A DNA stretch of 64,000 bases from Saccharopolyspora erythraea (GCF_018141105.1 NZ_CP054839.1:6699411-6763410), one strand, 5' to 3'. Numbered from the stretch's first letter, positions 48,703-57,931 are shown. Notes: generated by a model not told the origin, from the letters alone. Numbers and translations: made by a program.

Positions 48703-49581
48703 ATGCTCATCGACGTACCCGACGCGCTGCTCGCCGCGCACGGCCACGACTGGGCGGCAGCCCTGCCCGGTTTGGTCGCGGACCTGCTGGACCGCTGGGA
48801 CCTGCGGCCGGACGGTCCGGCCCGGCACGGAATGGCCGGCCTGGTCCTGCCGGTGACCAGGACGGGCGAGCCCGCCGTGCTGAAGCTCCAGCCCGAGCAC
48901 ACCGCCGCCGCTATCGGCCTGCGGGCGTGGGACGGGCGCGGCGCGGTGCGACTACTCGACCACGCCCCCGACCGCGGCGCGATGCTGCTGGAACGCCTGG
49001 ACGCGTCCCGGCCGCTGTCAGTGCTGCCCGACGACACCGCCGCCACGCAGGTGCTCGCCGAGCTGCTGGCGCGCCTGGGCGCAGTGCCCGCGCCGCCAGG
49101 GCTTCCGCACCTGTCCGACGTCGCGGCCGCGATGCTCGCCGAGGTGCCGGGCGCCCTGCCCGCGCTGCCCGACGCCGGCGAGCGCCGGCTACTGCGCATT
49201 TGCGCGGCCGCCGTGGCCGAAGTGCTCGACGAGCCGGGCGATCGGCTGCTGCACTGGGACCTGCACCACGACAACGTTCTCGCCGGTCAGCGCGAACCGT
49301 GGTTGGCCATCGACCCCGAACCGCTGGTCGGCGACCCGGGTTTCGACCTGTGGCCCGCGCTGGACGGCCGCTGGGACGCCGTGACGGCCACCGCTGAACC
49401 CAAGCGCGCGGTGCTGCGGCGCTTCGACCTGCTCACCGGAGTGCTCGGGCTCGACCGCCGCCGCGCCGCGGCATGGACGCTCGGCCGGGTGCTGCAAAAC
49501 GCGCTGTGGGAGGTCGAGGACGGCAAGCACGCGCTGCCGCCCGCCGACGTCGTCATCGCCCGGGCCCTGCTGAGCCGCTGA
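48703..49581 (+). CDS. Aminoglycoside/hydroxyurea phosphotransferase-like kinase
   Basis: A 292-residue kinase-fold protein of the APH(6)/hydroxyurea kinase group. The nucleotide-binding β-hairpin region has GMAGLVLPVTRTGEPAVLKL. The catalytic loop is LLHWDLHHDNVLAG and the metal site is WLAIDPEPLVGDPGFDLWP. Such enzymes phosphorylate streptomycin, hydroxyurea or unrelated small molecules; the substrate here is unknown. The ATG at 48703 has AAGGAGA upstream. The gene is monocistronic and bounded by terminators on both sides. Confidence 0.9.
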   Translation: MLIDVPDALLAAHGHDWAAALPGLVADLLDRWDLRPDGPARHGMAGLVLPVTRTGEPAVLKLQPEHTAAAIGLRAWDGRGAVRLLDHAPDRGAMLLERLDASRPLSVLPDDTAATQVLAELLARLGAVPAPPGLPHLSDVAAAMLAEVPGALPALPDAGERRLLRICAAAVAEVLDEPGDRLLHWDLHHDNVLAGQREPWLAIDPEPLVGDPGFDLWPALDGRWDAVTATAEPKRAVLRRFDLLTGVLGLDRRRAAAWTLGRVLQNALWEVEDGKHALPPADVVIARALLSR

Positions 49582-49585
49582 TACG

Positions 49586-49623
49586 CCAGCGCCGCGCGCC
49601 GCGGGAGCGACGCGCGGCGCTGG
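49586..49623. terminator. Bidirectional terminator between APH-like and aldehyde dehydrogenase genes
   Basis: CCAGCGCCGCGCG at 49586–49598 pairs perfectly with CGCGCGGCGCTGG at 49611–49623 (13 bp, 12-nt loop), in the 57-bp gap between two convergent genes. No T-tract is present. Confidence 0.8.
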
Positions 49624-49638
49624 CCGGGTTCGGCTTGC

Positions 49639-51066
49639 TCAGAGGGTGATGCCGGTCAGCACGGTGACGCGCTCCTCGGTGAGGTCGGTCATCGCCGCAC
49701 GGACCCCTTCGCGGCCCACGCCGGACTCCTTCACCCCGCCGTAGGGCATCTGATCGGCTCGGAAGCTCGGCACGTCGCCGACGATCACGCCGCCGACCTC
49801 CAGCTCGGCCGACGCGCGGAACGCCGTCTGGAGGTCCTTGGTGAACACTCCGGTCTGCAGGCCGAACCGGGATGCGTTGACCTCGGCGAACGCCTCGTCC
49901 ACCGAGTCGACCGGCGCGATGGTCAGCACCGGCCCGAAGACCTCCTCGCAGGAGACCTTCGTGTCCGCGGGCACGTCGGCCAGCACCGTCGGCGCATAGG
50001 TGCTGCCCTCGCGGACGCCGCCGGTGAGCAGGCGGGCACCCGCCTCGACGGCCTCGTCCACCCACTGCTCGACGCGCTCCGCGGCGGCGGTGTCGATCAG
50101 CGGGCCGACCCTGGTGGCCTCGCCGCGCGGGTCGCCGGTGCCCTGCGCCTCGACGGCCTTGACGATGCGGGCGACCAGTTCGTCGTAGACGTCGCGGTGG
50201 GCGAAGACGCGCTGCACCGAGATGCACGACTGCCCGGCCTGGTACATCGCGAAGGTGGCGATGCGCTCGGCGGCGAAGTCCAGGTCGGTCCAGTCCGGGC
50301 AGACCACCGCCGCGGCGTTGCCGCCGAGTTCGAGGGTGACGTGCTTGTGCGGGGCTGCGGCCTGGATGCCGAAGCCGACCGGGCCGGACCCGGTGAAGGA
50401 CACCACGGGGAGCCGAGGGTCGGCGACCAGCTCGGCCGCCTTCTCGTTGGTGGTGGTGACGATGGACCAGGAACCGGCGGGCAGGTCGGTCTCGGCCAGG
50501 ATCTCACCGAGCACCAGAGCCGACAGCGGGGTTTTCGGCGCGGGCTTGAGCACGATCGGCACGCCCGCCGCCAGCGCCGGGGCGATCTTGTGCACGACCA
50601 GGTTCAGCGGGAAGTTGAACGGCGCGATGCCGAGCACCGGTCCGCGCGGCACCCGGCGGACCAGGGCCATCCGGCCGGTGCCGCCGGGGTCGGTGTCCAG
50701 GCGCTGGAGCTCGCCGGAAAACCGGCGGGCCTCCTCGGCTGCCCAGCGGAAGGTCGAGATCGCGCGGTTGACCTCGGCGCGGGCCCAGAACACCGGCTTG
50801 CCGTTCTCGGCGGTGATGAGGTCGGCGATCTCGGCGGCCCGCTCGCCCAGCCTCCGCACGACGTGGTCCAGCGCCGCGGCGCGGGCGTGCGCGGGCAGCG
50901 CGGCGAACTCGCCGCGGCACGCGTGCGCGGCGGCCACGGCGCGCTCGACGTCGGCGTCGGTGGCGTAGCACGCCGTCGCGACGGCGGAGCCGTCGTAGGG
51001 GTGGCGCACCTCGAACGTCGCGTCGCTCGTCGCGGCATGGCCGGCGATCCAGTACCCGGTGACCAT
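49639..51066 (-). CDS. NAD(P)-dependent aldehyde dehydrogenase, possibly succinic semialdehyde dehydrogenase
   Basis: A 475-residue ALDH-superfamily enzyme with catalytic Cys in YQAGQSCISVQR, the general-base Glu in VTLELGGNAAAVV, and the cofactor motif SFTGSGPVGFGI. A C-terminal PYGGVKESGVGREG is as in GabD/YneI and glyceraldehyde-phosphate-type ALDHs. Its position at the end of a polyamine/GABA region makes oxidation of succinic semialdehyde to succinate the best guess. Family alone would allow other short aldehydes. It is flanked by strong terminators, so it is transcribed alone. Confidence 0.88.
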   Translation of the reverse strand: MVTGYWIAGHAATSDATFEVRHPYDGSAVATACYATDADVERAVAAAHACRGEFAALPAHARAAALDHVVRRLGERAAEIADLITAENGKPVFWARAEVNRAISTFRWAAEEARRFSGELQRLDTDPGGTGRMALVRRVPRGPVLGIAPFNFPLNLVVHKIAPALAAGVPIVLKPAPKTPLSALVLGEILAETDLPAGSWSIVTTTNEKAAELVADPRLPVVSFTGSGPVGFGIQAAAPHKHVTLELGGNAAAVVCPDWTDLDFAAERIATFAMYQAGQSCISVQRVFAHRDVYDELVARIVKAVEAQGTGDPRGEATRVGPLIDTAAAERVEQWVDEAVEAGARLLTGGVREGSTYAPTVLADVPADTKVSCEEVFGPVLTIAPVDSVDEAFAEVNASRFGLQTGVFTKDLQTAFRASAELEVGGVIVGDVPSFRADQMPYGGVKESGVGREGVRAAMTDLTEERVTVLTGITL

Positions 51067-51178
51067 GGGCGTTTCCTTCCTCGGTCCGTTCCTGCGCCTG
51101 CGACGCTACGAGCGCGGCACGCGCACCAGCAGTGCCAATCCGTCCATCCCGGGGCGGGGCGGTTGTACGCATTGGCCA

Positions 51179-51207
51179 GGGGCGCGGGCGGTCCCCGCCC
51201 GCGCCCC
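51179..51207 (-). terminator. Terminator behind the ureohydrolase gene
   Basis: GGGGCGCGGGCGG at 51179–51191 pairs with CCGCCCGCGCCCC at 51195–51207 (13 bp, 3-nt loop), starting 8 bp after the ureohydrolase stop. Confidence 0.8.
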
Positions 51208-51215
51208 GACAGCCG

Positions 51216-52217
51216 TCAGCGACCTTCGAGCAGCGGACGCGCCGGGTTCACCGGCACGCCCCGGCGGCGGGCGGCGATGGCCGACAGCGCCTCGAGCACC
51301 ACCCGGTTGCCGAGCGCGACGGTGATGTCGGCGTGGTCGTACGGCGGGGACACCTCCACCACCTCGACGCCGACCACCGGCAGCTCCAGGCACAGCCTGC
51401 GCACCGAGTCGAGCAGCTGGCGCGAGGTGAAGCCGCCGGGCTCGGGGGTGCCGGTACCCGGTGCCATGCCCGGGTCGACGACGTCGATGTCGACGGAGAT
51501 GAACACGCCGTCGCAGTCGTCGAGGGCGATGCGCGACGCCTCGGTCAGCACGTCGTCCAGGCCCCGGTCGACGATCTCGGCCATCTCGAAGCACCGCATG
51601 CCCTGCCGGGCCATCCACTCCAGGGTCTCCGGCTCCGGCCAGTACCCGCGCAGGCCGAGCTGGAGGAACCGGTCGCCCCGGCACGCGCCGGACTCCAGCA
51701 GCCGCCGCATCGGCGTGCCGTGGCCGACCAGCTCGCCGTGGATGATGTCGCCGGTGTCGGCGTGGGCGTCGAAGTGCACCACCGACACCCGCCCCCAGCC
51801 GTGATGGCGGGCGACGCCGGTGATGTCGGCCAGCGCGATGGTGTGGTCGCCGCCGATGCACACCGGGATCGCGCCCGCCGCGCACACCTTGCGCACCGCC
51901 TCGCCGATGCGCTCCAGGGACTTCTCGGTGTCGCCTGCGGGCATCAGGACGTCGCCCACGTCGACGATCTTCAGCTCCTGCAACGGGTCGACCCGCAGCG
52001 ACAGGTGCGGCCGGGAGCCGTCGTGCGGCAGGTAGTCGCAGCCGCGGATCGCCATCGGCCCCATCCGGCAGCCGGACCGGTGCCCGGTGCCGCCGTCGAA
52101 GGGCGCGCCGATGATGACGACGTCGGCGTCGGCGTAGGTGGATTCGTCGTCGAGGTCGGCCTTGGGCACCCCGAGGTAGGTGAAGTCGGGGCCGTGCATG
52201 TTGCCGATCCTGGTCAT
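51216..52217 (-). CDS. Ureohydrolase (agmatinase/guanidinobutyrase-like)
   Basis: A 333-residue member of the arginase/agmatinase superfamily with all Mn ligands in place: [32 protein letters not shown] and FISVDIDVVDPGMAPGTG. The ATG at 52217 follows AGGAG. It differs markedly from the second ureohydrolase at 53859–54800, so a different guanidino substrate is likely; 4-guanidinobutyrate, which would give GABA and urea directly, is a reasonable candidate. It forms its own transcript between two hairpins. Confidence 0.9.
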   Translation of the reverse strand: MTRIGNMHGPDFTYLGVPKADLDDESTYADADVVIIGAPFDGGTGHRSGCRMGPMAIRGCDYLPHDGSRPHLSLRVDPLQELKIVDVGDVLMPAGDTEKSLERIGEAVRKVCAAGAIPVCIGGDHTIALADITGVARHHGWGRVSVVHFDAHADTGDIIHGELVGHGTPMRRLLESGACRGDRFLQLGLRGYWPEPETLEWMARQGMRCFEMAEIVDRGLDDVLTEASRIALDDCDGVFISVDIDVVDPGMAPGTGTPEPGGFTSRQLLDSVRRLCLELPVVGVEVVEVSPPYDHADITVALGNRVVLEALSAIAARRRGVPVNPARPLLEGR

Positions 52218-52369
52218 GGTCACTCCTGTTCGGACATCGCGGATCGGGTCCGCTGCGCTCGAGGGCAGTGCGAGCCCGATCACTGCCCTGTCGGGAGTGG
52301 TCGTCGAAGAGAGCCGACGGAGCCGGACGTGCCTACGCACTCCGTCGTTCGCCCCGTTGCCGGGGCCCA

Positions 52370-52408
52370 GGTGCCTTCCACCCGCGGGGGGCTCGGGCGG
52401 AAGGCACC
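52370..52408 (-). terminator. Terminator behind the agmatinase–aldehyde dehydrogenase pair
   Basis: GGTGCCTTCC at 52370–52379 pairs with GGAAGGCACC at 52399–52408 (10 bp, 19-nt loop), 27 bp beyond the dehydrogenase stop. It separates this unit from the ureohydrolase gene that starts at 52217. Confidence 0.72.
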
Positions 52409-52434
52409 CGGTGGGGACGCGCGGGGTCGGCGCG

Positions 52435-53859
52435 TCAGTCCAGTTTGTGCATCACGTGCTTGATGCGGGTGTAGTCCTCGAAGCCGTACTTGGACAGGTC
52501 CTTGCCGTACCCGGAGTGCTTGAAGCCCCCGTGCGGCATCTCGGCGGCCAGGACCATGTGGGTGTTGACCCACACGCAGCCGAAGTCGAGCCCGGCGGCG
52601 AAGCGCCCGGCGCGGCCGTGGTCGCGGGTCCACACGCTGGAGGCCAGCGCGTAGTCGACGCCGTTGGCCAGCCGCAGCGCCTCCTGGTCGTCCCGGAAGG
52701 TCTGCACGGTCAGGACCGGTCCGAAGATCTCCTCCTGGACCGCCTCGTCGCCCTGGTCCAGCCCGGCCACCACGGTCGGGGCGAAGAAGTAGCCCCGGTC
52801 CCCGACCCGCTTGCCGCCGGTGAGCACGCGCGCGTGCTCGGGCAGCCGTTCCACGACGCCCTGCACCCGGGCGAACTGGCCGGCGTTGTTCAGCGGCCCG
52901 AACGCGGCGTCGGCGTCCGACGGCGGCCCGCAGCGCAGCGCCTCGGCCTGCGCGACGAGCTTGCGGGTGAACTCCTCGGCCACCTCCTCGGCGACCAGGA
53001 CGCGGGTCGCGGCGGTGCAGTCCTGCCCGCCGTTGAACAGGCCCGCGCCCGCGATGCCCTCGGCCGCGGCGTCCAGGTCGGCGTCGGCGAACACCAGCGC
53101 CGGAGCCTTGCCGCCGAGCTCCAGGTGCACGCGCTTGACGCCCTCGGCCGCCGCGGCGGCGACCTGCTGTCCGGCCCGGGTGGAGCCGGTGATCGACACC
53201 ATCGCCGACACCGGGTGCCCCACCACGGCGCGTCCGGTGTCACGGTCGCCGCAGACGACGTTGAGCACGCCGGGCGGCAGCACCTCGGCGGCCAGCTCGC
53301 CGAGCAGCGACGCCGTGACCGGCGTGGTGTCGGCGGGCTTGAGCACGACGGTGCAGCCCGCGGCGATGGCCGGGGCGACCTTCCAGACGCCCATCATCAG
53401 CGGGTAGTTCCACGGGGCGACCTGGCCGACGACGCCGACCGGCTCGCGGCGCACGTAGGAGGTGTGGCCGTCGGCGTACTCACCGGCCGCCGTGCCCTCC
53501 AGGACACGGGCGGCCCCGGCGAAGAACCGGATCTGGTCGACGCACATGCCGACCTCCTCGACCCGGGTGGCCTCCACCGGCTTGCCGGTGTTCTGCACCT
53601 CCGCGGCGACGAAGTCCTCGGCGCGGCGCTCGAGCTCGTCGGCCAGGCGCAGCAGCAGCCGCTGCCGCTCGGCCGGAGTCGTGATCCGCCACGACTCGAA
53701 AGCCCGCTGCGCCGCCTGGTAGGCCGCGTCGACGTCCACATCGGACGACAGCGGCGCGGTGCCGAAGACCTCGCCGGTGCAGGGGTCGACGAGCTCGGTG
53801 GTGCGGCCGTCGGCGGCGCCCACGGCCCTGCCGTCGATGATGTTGGCAACGGTGCGCAT
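52435..53859 (-). CDS. Aldehyde dehydrogenase, probable 4-aminobutyraldehyde dehydrogenase
   Basis: A 474-residue ALDH with catalytic Cys in NGGQDCTAATRVLV, Glu in VHLELGGKAPALVF, the cofactor turn SITGSTRAGQQV, and a C-terminal EMPHGGFKHSGYGKDLSKYG block found in γ-aminobutyraldehyde and betaine aldehyde dehydrogenases. It overlaps the agmatinase stop as TGATG, tying it to putrescine breakdown: it would oxidise 4-aminobutanal, made by the amine oxidase upstream, to GABA. Confidence 0.93.
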   Translation of the reverse strand: MRTVANIIDGRAVGAADGRTTELVDPCTGEVFGTAPLSSDVDVDAAYQAAQRAFESWRITTPAERQRLLLRLADELERRAEDFVAAEVQNTGKPVEATRVEEVGMCVDQIRFFAGAARVLEGTAAGEYADGHTSYVRREPVGVVGQVAPWNYPLMMGVWKVAPAIAAGCTVVLKPADTTPVTASLLGELAAEVLPPGVLNVVCGDRDTGRAVVGHPVSAMVSITGSTRAGQQVAAAAAEGVKRVHLELGGKAPALVFADADLDAAAEGIAGAGLFNGGQDCTAATRVLVAEEVAEEFTRKLVAQAEALRCGPPSDADAAFGPLNNAGQFARVQGVVERLPEHARVLTGGKRVGDRGYFFAPTVVAGLDQGDEAVQEEIFGPVLTVQTFRDDQEALRLANGVDYALASSVWTRDHGRAGRFAAGLDFGCVWVNTHMVLAAEMPHGGFKHSGYGKDLSKYGFEDYTRIKHVMHKLD

Positions 53860-54800
53860 CAGCGGCCTCCAGGCAGGATGCTCAGCATTTCGTACACGAC
53901 GTGCGCCGCGGCGATCCCGGTGATCTCGGCGTGGTCGTAGGCGGGCGCGACCTCGACGAGGTCGGCGCCGACGATGTCGAGACCGTCGAGCCCCCGCAGG
54001 ACCTCCAGCAGCTCGCGGCTGGACAGGCCGCCCGCCTCGGGCGTGCCGGTGCCCGGCGCGAAACCGGGGTCGAGGACGTCGATGTCCACCGACACGTACA
54101 CCGGCCGGGAACCGAGCCGGGTGCGGATCCGGTTGATGATGTCGTCCAGCGGCGAGCGGGCGAAGTCGCGGCAGTGCACCGCGGCGAAGCCCATCTTCTC
54201 GCTCTCGTCGAGGTCGAGCTTGGAGTACAGCGGCCCCCGGATGCCGACGTGCATCGAGTGGTCGAAGTCGATGAGCCCTTCCTCGGCCGCGCGGCGGAAC
54301 GGCGTGCCGTGCGTGTGAGGAGCGCCGAAGTAGGTGTCCCAGGTGTCGAGGTGCGCGTCGAAGTGCAGCACCGCGACCGGCCCGTGCCGCTCGTGCTGCA
54401 CACGCAGCAGCGGCAGCGCGATGGTGTGGTCGCCGCCCACCGTGATCAGCGTCCGGCTCGTCCCGGACAGCTCGCGTGCCCCGTTCTCCACGGTGGCGAT
54501 GGCCTCGCCGATGTCGAACGGGTTGACGCCCAGGTCACCGGCGTCGGCGACCTGCCTGCGTCCGAAGGGCATGGCGTCCAGCGCCGGGTTGTACGGGCGC
54601 AGCAGGCGCGAGCTCTGCCGCACGTGGTTGGGGCCGAACCGCGCGCCCGGCCGGTAGCTGACGCCGGTGTCGAACGGCACGCCCCACACCAGCGCGTCGG
54701 CTTCGGTCACGTCGGCCAGCCTGGGCAGGCGGGCGAAGGTGGTGTCGCCGCCGTAGCGGGGGACGCGGGTGGCGTCCACCGGGCCGATCGGGTCGTTCAC
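53859..54800 (-). CDS. speB: Agmatinase
   Basis: A 313-residue ureohydrolase with [36 protein letters not shown] and [18 protein letters not shown], the metal and guanidinium-site blocks of SpeB. It would hydrolyse agmatine to putrescine and urea. It lies 93 bp behind the amine oxidase and is translationally coupled to the aldehyde dehydrogenase after it, so the set forms one catabolic unit. Guanidinobutyrase activity cannot be excluded from sequence alone. Confidence 0.92.
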   Translation of the reverse strand: MNDPIGPVDATRVPRYGGDTTFARLPRLADVTEADALVWGVPFDTGVSYRPGARFGPNHVRQSSRLLRPYNPALDAMPFGRRQVADAGDLGVNPFDIGEAIATVENGARELSGTSRTLITVGGDHTIALPLLRVQHERHGPVAVLHFDAHLDTWDTYFGAPHTHGTPFRRAAEEGLIDFDHSMHVGIRGPLYSKLDLDESEKMGFAAVHCRDFARSPLDDIINRIRTRLGSRPVYVSVDIDVLDPGFAPGTGTPEAGGLSSRELLEVLRGLDGLDIVGADLVEVAPAYDHAEITGIAAAHVVYEMLSILPGGR

Positions 54801-54893
54801 TGCGTTTCCTCCTAGGTGGCTGCGGCCGCGGTGTCCCGCGCGGGGACTCGCCGGGTGCGGCCGCGGGCCACGTTGTGCTCGACGAACTTCGCG

Positions 54894-56195
54894 TTACCGC
54901 ACGGCCAGGATCTCGGCCGCGCCGCGCTTGCCGGACTCGATCGCACCATCGATGAAGGTCCGCCAGCGTCGGGCGGTGTGGGAACCGGCGAAGTGCACGC
55001 GGCCCTCCGGCTCGCCCACGGCGACCTCGTACTTGGCGAACTGGCCGGCGCGGAAGGTCGACCAGAGGCCCTTGTTGTACTCGTCGTTGACCCAGTCGTG
55101 CGACTCCGCCCCCACGACCTCGGCCTCCGGGGCGAACTCGCGCACCGCGCGCTGCACGTCGGCCAGGTCGGTGGCGTCCACCCGGTCGTGCTCGGGGGCG
55201 AAGCAGACCAGCACCACGCCCTCCTCGGTGGTCTCCATCGCGCCGACGTAGTCGAAGCTGGTGCCCCAGCCGAACCCGCTGATGTCCTCGGGCACGTTGC
55301 GGGCCAGCGCCCAGACCTTCTGGCCCTGCCCGGCGTGGTTCTCCTTGGACATGGCCTGCTTGGCGGGCGACAGCTCCGGGGTGAACCGGATGTCCTGCCA
55401 CACGCCGACCGCGGTGGTCATCAGCACCCGGTCGGCACGCACCTCGCCGCCGTCGTAGGTGACGGTGACGCCGTCGTCGTCGGCCTCCACCGACCGCACC
55501 GGGCTGGACAGCTCCAGGTCCGCCCCGCCGTCCTGGCGGATCGCCTCGGCCAGCGAGACGGTGCCGTTGACGAAGGTGTAGCCCAGCACGCTGGCCTGCA
55601 CCATGCCCCACAGCGAGTTGTCCATCGAGGCCAGCCAGCGGATGACGTCCAGCGCCGAACCGGTTTCCTCGCTGGCGTTGGCGCAGCCGCAGAACCACGA
55701 CATCAGCAGCTCGCGGGCGTTTCCGGTCAGGCCGACGTCGTCGGCCCACTGCCGGATCGGGACGTCGAGGTCCTCCAGGCCCTGCTCGGACAGCGGGCGC
55801 ATCGGGTCCAGGCGCTCGCCCGCCTCGATCAGCGACCGCACGGCGTGCTCGAGCGCGCCGTACTCCTCCGGCGGCACCGGCAGCAGCGAGTCGAGCACCC
55901 TGCCGTGGTCGGACCAGGTCATCCGCTCGGGCAGCTCGCTGTCCTTGATCGGCACGTCGTAGCGCTGCACCTCGGCCCAGACGTGGGTCTGCTCCGGGAC
56001 GATCCAGGTACCGCCCATCTCCAGGCCGAATCCGCCGAGGGCGCCGGGGCGGTACCAGGTGGAGCCGCCGATGCGGTCCCTGGCCTCCAGCACCAGCACG
56101 CTCTTGCCAGCTTCCCGCAGGTCACGCGCCGCGGTCAGGCCCGCGAAGCCCGCTCCGATGACGACGACGTCGTAGCGATCCATCTTGCTCTGCAC
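54894..56195 (-). CDS. Flavin-dependent amine oxidase, candidate putrescine oxidase
   Basis: A 433-residue FAD enzyme of the monoamine oxidase family. The dinucleotide motif is YDVVVIGAGFAGLTAARDLR, and the second motif reads VLEARDRIGGSTWY, with Ser where most relatives have Arg (GGRTW). The FAD-binding C-terminus is GRVHFAGSHTARRWRTFIDG. In this context, with agmatinase and aminoaldehyde dehydrogenase downstream, oxidation of putrescine to 4-aminobutanal is the likely reaction. The gene is 27 bp behind the permease gene. The start is ATG 56195 or the internal ATG at 56183. Confidence 0.9.
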   Translation of the reverse strand: MQSKMDRYDVVVIGAGFAGLTAARDLREAGKSVLVLEARDRIGGSTWYRPGALGGFGLEMGGTWIVPEQTHVWAEVQRYDVPIKDSELPERMTWSDHGRVLDSLLPVPPEEYGALEHAVRSLIEAGERLDPMRPLSEQGLEDLDVPIRQWADDVGLTGNARELLMSWFCGCANASEETGSALDVIRWLASMDNSLWGMVQASVLGYTFVNGTVSLAEAIRQDGGADLELSSPVRSVEADDDGVTVTYDGGEVRADRVLMTTAVGVWQDIRFTPELSPAKQAMSKENHAGQGQKVWALARNVPEDISGFGWGTSFDYVGAMETTEEGVVLVCFAPEHDRVDATDLADVQRAVREFAPEAEVVGAESHDWVNDEYNKGLWSTFRAGQFAKYEVAVGEPEGRVHFAGSHTARRWRTFIDGAIESGKRGAAEILAVR

Positions 56196-56222
56196 TTCCT
56201 TGTTCCGGGGTCGGTTGCGGCT

Positions 56223-57707
56223 TCAGGCGCGCACGGCCTGGGCCTGGGTTTCGGGTTCGGTTCGGGTGGGCACCGGCTGCGGGCTGCCCAGCGACAGCAG
56301 CAGGTAGGCGACCGCGGTGGTCGCCGCGGCGAGCAGGAAGCTCAGGTCGATGCCGCGGGTCCACTCGATCAGCGGGCCCTTGAACAGGGCGGTGTCGACC
56401 GAGAGCAGGCCGACCGCGGAGCCGATCGCCCAGGCGACGGCGGCCCGCACGTTCCAGCCGGCGGTGTACCAGTAGATGCCGCCCCGCGAACGGCGGTTGT
56501 AGACCTGCAGCGCGTCGGGGTCGTAGTGGCCGCGGCAGCGCACGAAGCCGATCAGGGTGATCACCGCCCACGGCGTGCCGATGGCCGTCAGCAGCAGCAC
56601 GAACGCGGTGACCGCGTCCTGGGCGTCCCAGACGAAGTAGCCGAGGAAGACCAGGACCGTCGACAGCGCCGAGGTCAGCACCGTGGCCTTCACCCGCGAC
56701 AGCGGCGGCACGATCGCGTCCAGGTCCAGACCCATGCTGTAGACCAGGATGCCGGCGTTGCCGATGGTGCCGAACACGCCGTTGAGCAGCAGCGGGAGCA
56801 GGAACCACACCGGCGCGGCGGCCACCAGCGGGCCGACGTAGTCGTCGGCGGCCCGCGAGGCGAACGCGGTGAAGGTGCCGAAGAGCTGCGGGACCAGCAG
56901 CCCCATGACCATCCCTGCGACGGTGGCGGCGAAGATCTTCCCCGACGAGTAGCGCTTCGGGGAGATGTAGCGGCTGTAGTCGCCGAGCAGGGTGATGAAG
57001 GCCATCGGCCCGCTGAGACCGGCGGCGACGGTGGAAAGCGCCCACGTCGTCCAGAAGTCGCCCAGCAGGTAGCCGCTCTCGACGACCGGGCTGGTGCTGA
57101 ACTGCCCGGAGTAGGCCAGCACACCTGCCGCCATCAGCACCAGCGTGCCCGCCGCGACCCACTTGCTCATGCTGGTCAGCAGCCGGTAGCCGTAGATCGC
57201 GATCAGCACCGACAGCACCGAGAGGACCCCGTAGGTGACGGTGTAGCTGACCCCGCCGTCGGGCAGGCCGAGCAGCCGGTGCAGCGGGCCGACGACGGCC
57301 GCGCCGCCGGTCCACACCGTCAGGGCGGCGTAGCCGAGCGAGAGCAGCAGGCCGATGACCGAGCCGATGAGCCTGCCGCGCACCCCGAAGGTGCCGCCGC
57401 TGCTGGTCGAGAGGTTGGTCCCGGTGCGGAACGAGACCAGCGACAGCGGCGCGACGAGCAGGGTGCCCAGCAGCGTGCCCGCGATCATCGAGGTCACGCT
57501 CGGCCAGAACTCCAGGCCGAACGAGGCGGGCAGCCAGCCGAAGATGACCACGCCCAGGCACATGTTGGAGCCCAGCAGGATGCCGACGATGTCGCGCGGG
57601 CGTCCGGTCCGGTCGGAGTCCGGGATGGTGTCGACGCCGTGCTTCTCGATGCCGGATCCGCGCGGCGCGGAATCGACGCCTGTCGGCGTCTGGGACTCCG
57701 GGGTCAT
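56223..57707 (-). CDS. NCS1-family permease (cytosine/purine/allantoin type)
   Basis: A 494-residue, twelve-helix nucleobase:cation symporter-1. Typical stretches are GILLGSNMCLGVVIFGWLPA, SFRTGTNLSTSSGGTFGVRG, and FITLLGDYSRYISPKRYSSG at the intracellular loop. Its hydrophilic N-terminus has ~40 residues. Known members carry cytosine, uracil, hydantoins or allantoin. Here it heads the amine oxidase–agmatinase–dehydrogenase unit, so the cargo may be agmatine, putrescine or 4-guanidinobutyrate, or a purine-derived guanidino/ureido compound. The PucR regulators next to it fit either view. Confidence 0.92.
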   Translation of the reverse strand: MTPESQTPTGVDSAPRGSGIEKHGVDTIPDSDRTGRPRDIVGILLGSNMCLGVVIFGWLPASFGLEFWPSVTSMIAGTLLGTLLVAPLSLVSFRTGTNLSTSSGGTFGVRGRLIGSVIGLLLSLGYAALTVWTGGAAVVGPLHRLLGLPDGGVSYTVTYGVLSVLSVLIAIYGYRLLTSMSKWVAAGTLVLMAAGVLAYSGQFSTSPVVESGYLLGDFWTTWALSTVAAGLSGPMAFITLLGDYSRYISPKRYSSGKIFAATVAGMVMGLLVPQLFGTFTAFASRAADDYVGPLVAAAPVWFLLPLLLNGVFGTIGNAGILVYSMGLDLDAIVPPLSRVKATVLTSALSTVLVFLGYFVWDAQDAVTAFVLLLTAIGTPWAVITLIGFVRCRGHYDPDALQVYNRRSRGGIYWYTAGWNVRAAVAWAIGSAVGLLSVDTALFKGPLIEWTRGIDLSFLLAAATTAVAYLLLSLGSPQPVPTRTEPETQAQAVRA

Positions 57708-57917
57708 CGGTGACCTCCTCGAGGGACTGGCCGGTGCGCCTGCACCAGGTCGGGCTTGCGTTCGCTCCGCGCGGCTCCAGCAAGAGTGGGGGCGGTCACT
57801 TCGAACGGGTAGGGGCCGATCCTCCGAAGTCCTCGGGCGGCGTTGGACGATCCCACAACGGGACCCACGGATCGTTCATCACTCGTTCGAGCCAATGAAG
57901 TCCCGTCGCAGGTCAGC

Positions 57918-57931
57918 ACTCACGCGTGAGT
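57918..57931. promoter_or_regulatory. 14-bp perfect palindrome between PucR and permease genes
   Basis: ACTCACGCGTGAGT is a perfect dyad 43 bp after the PucR stop and about 210 bp upstream of the permease start. It may be a regulator site. The rest of the 266-bp gap shows no other repeat. Confidence 0.4.

Noticed and set aside
48703-49581. Streptomycin resistance gene
   Set aside because: The kinase fold is clear but substrate residues cannot be judged, and no antibiotic gene cluster surrounds it.
54816-57713. Plus-strand open frame of 965 codons
   Set aside because: It is antisense to the amine oxidase and permease genes; composition is that of a shadow frame.
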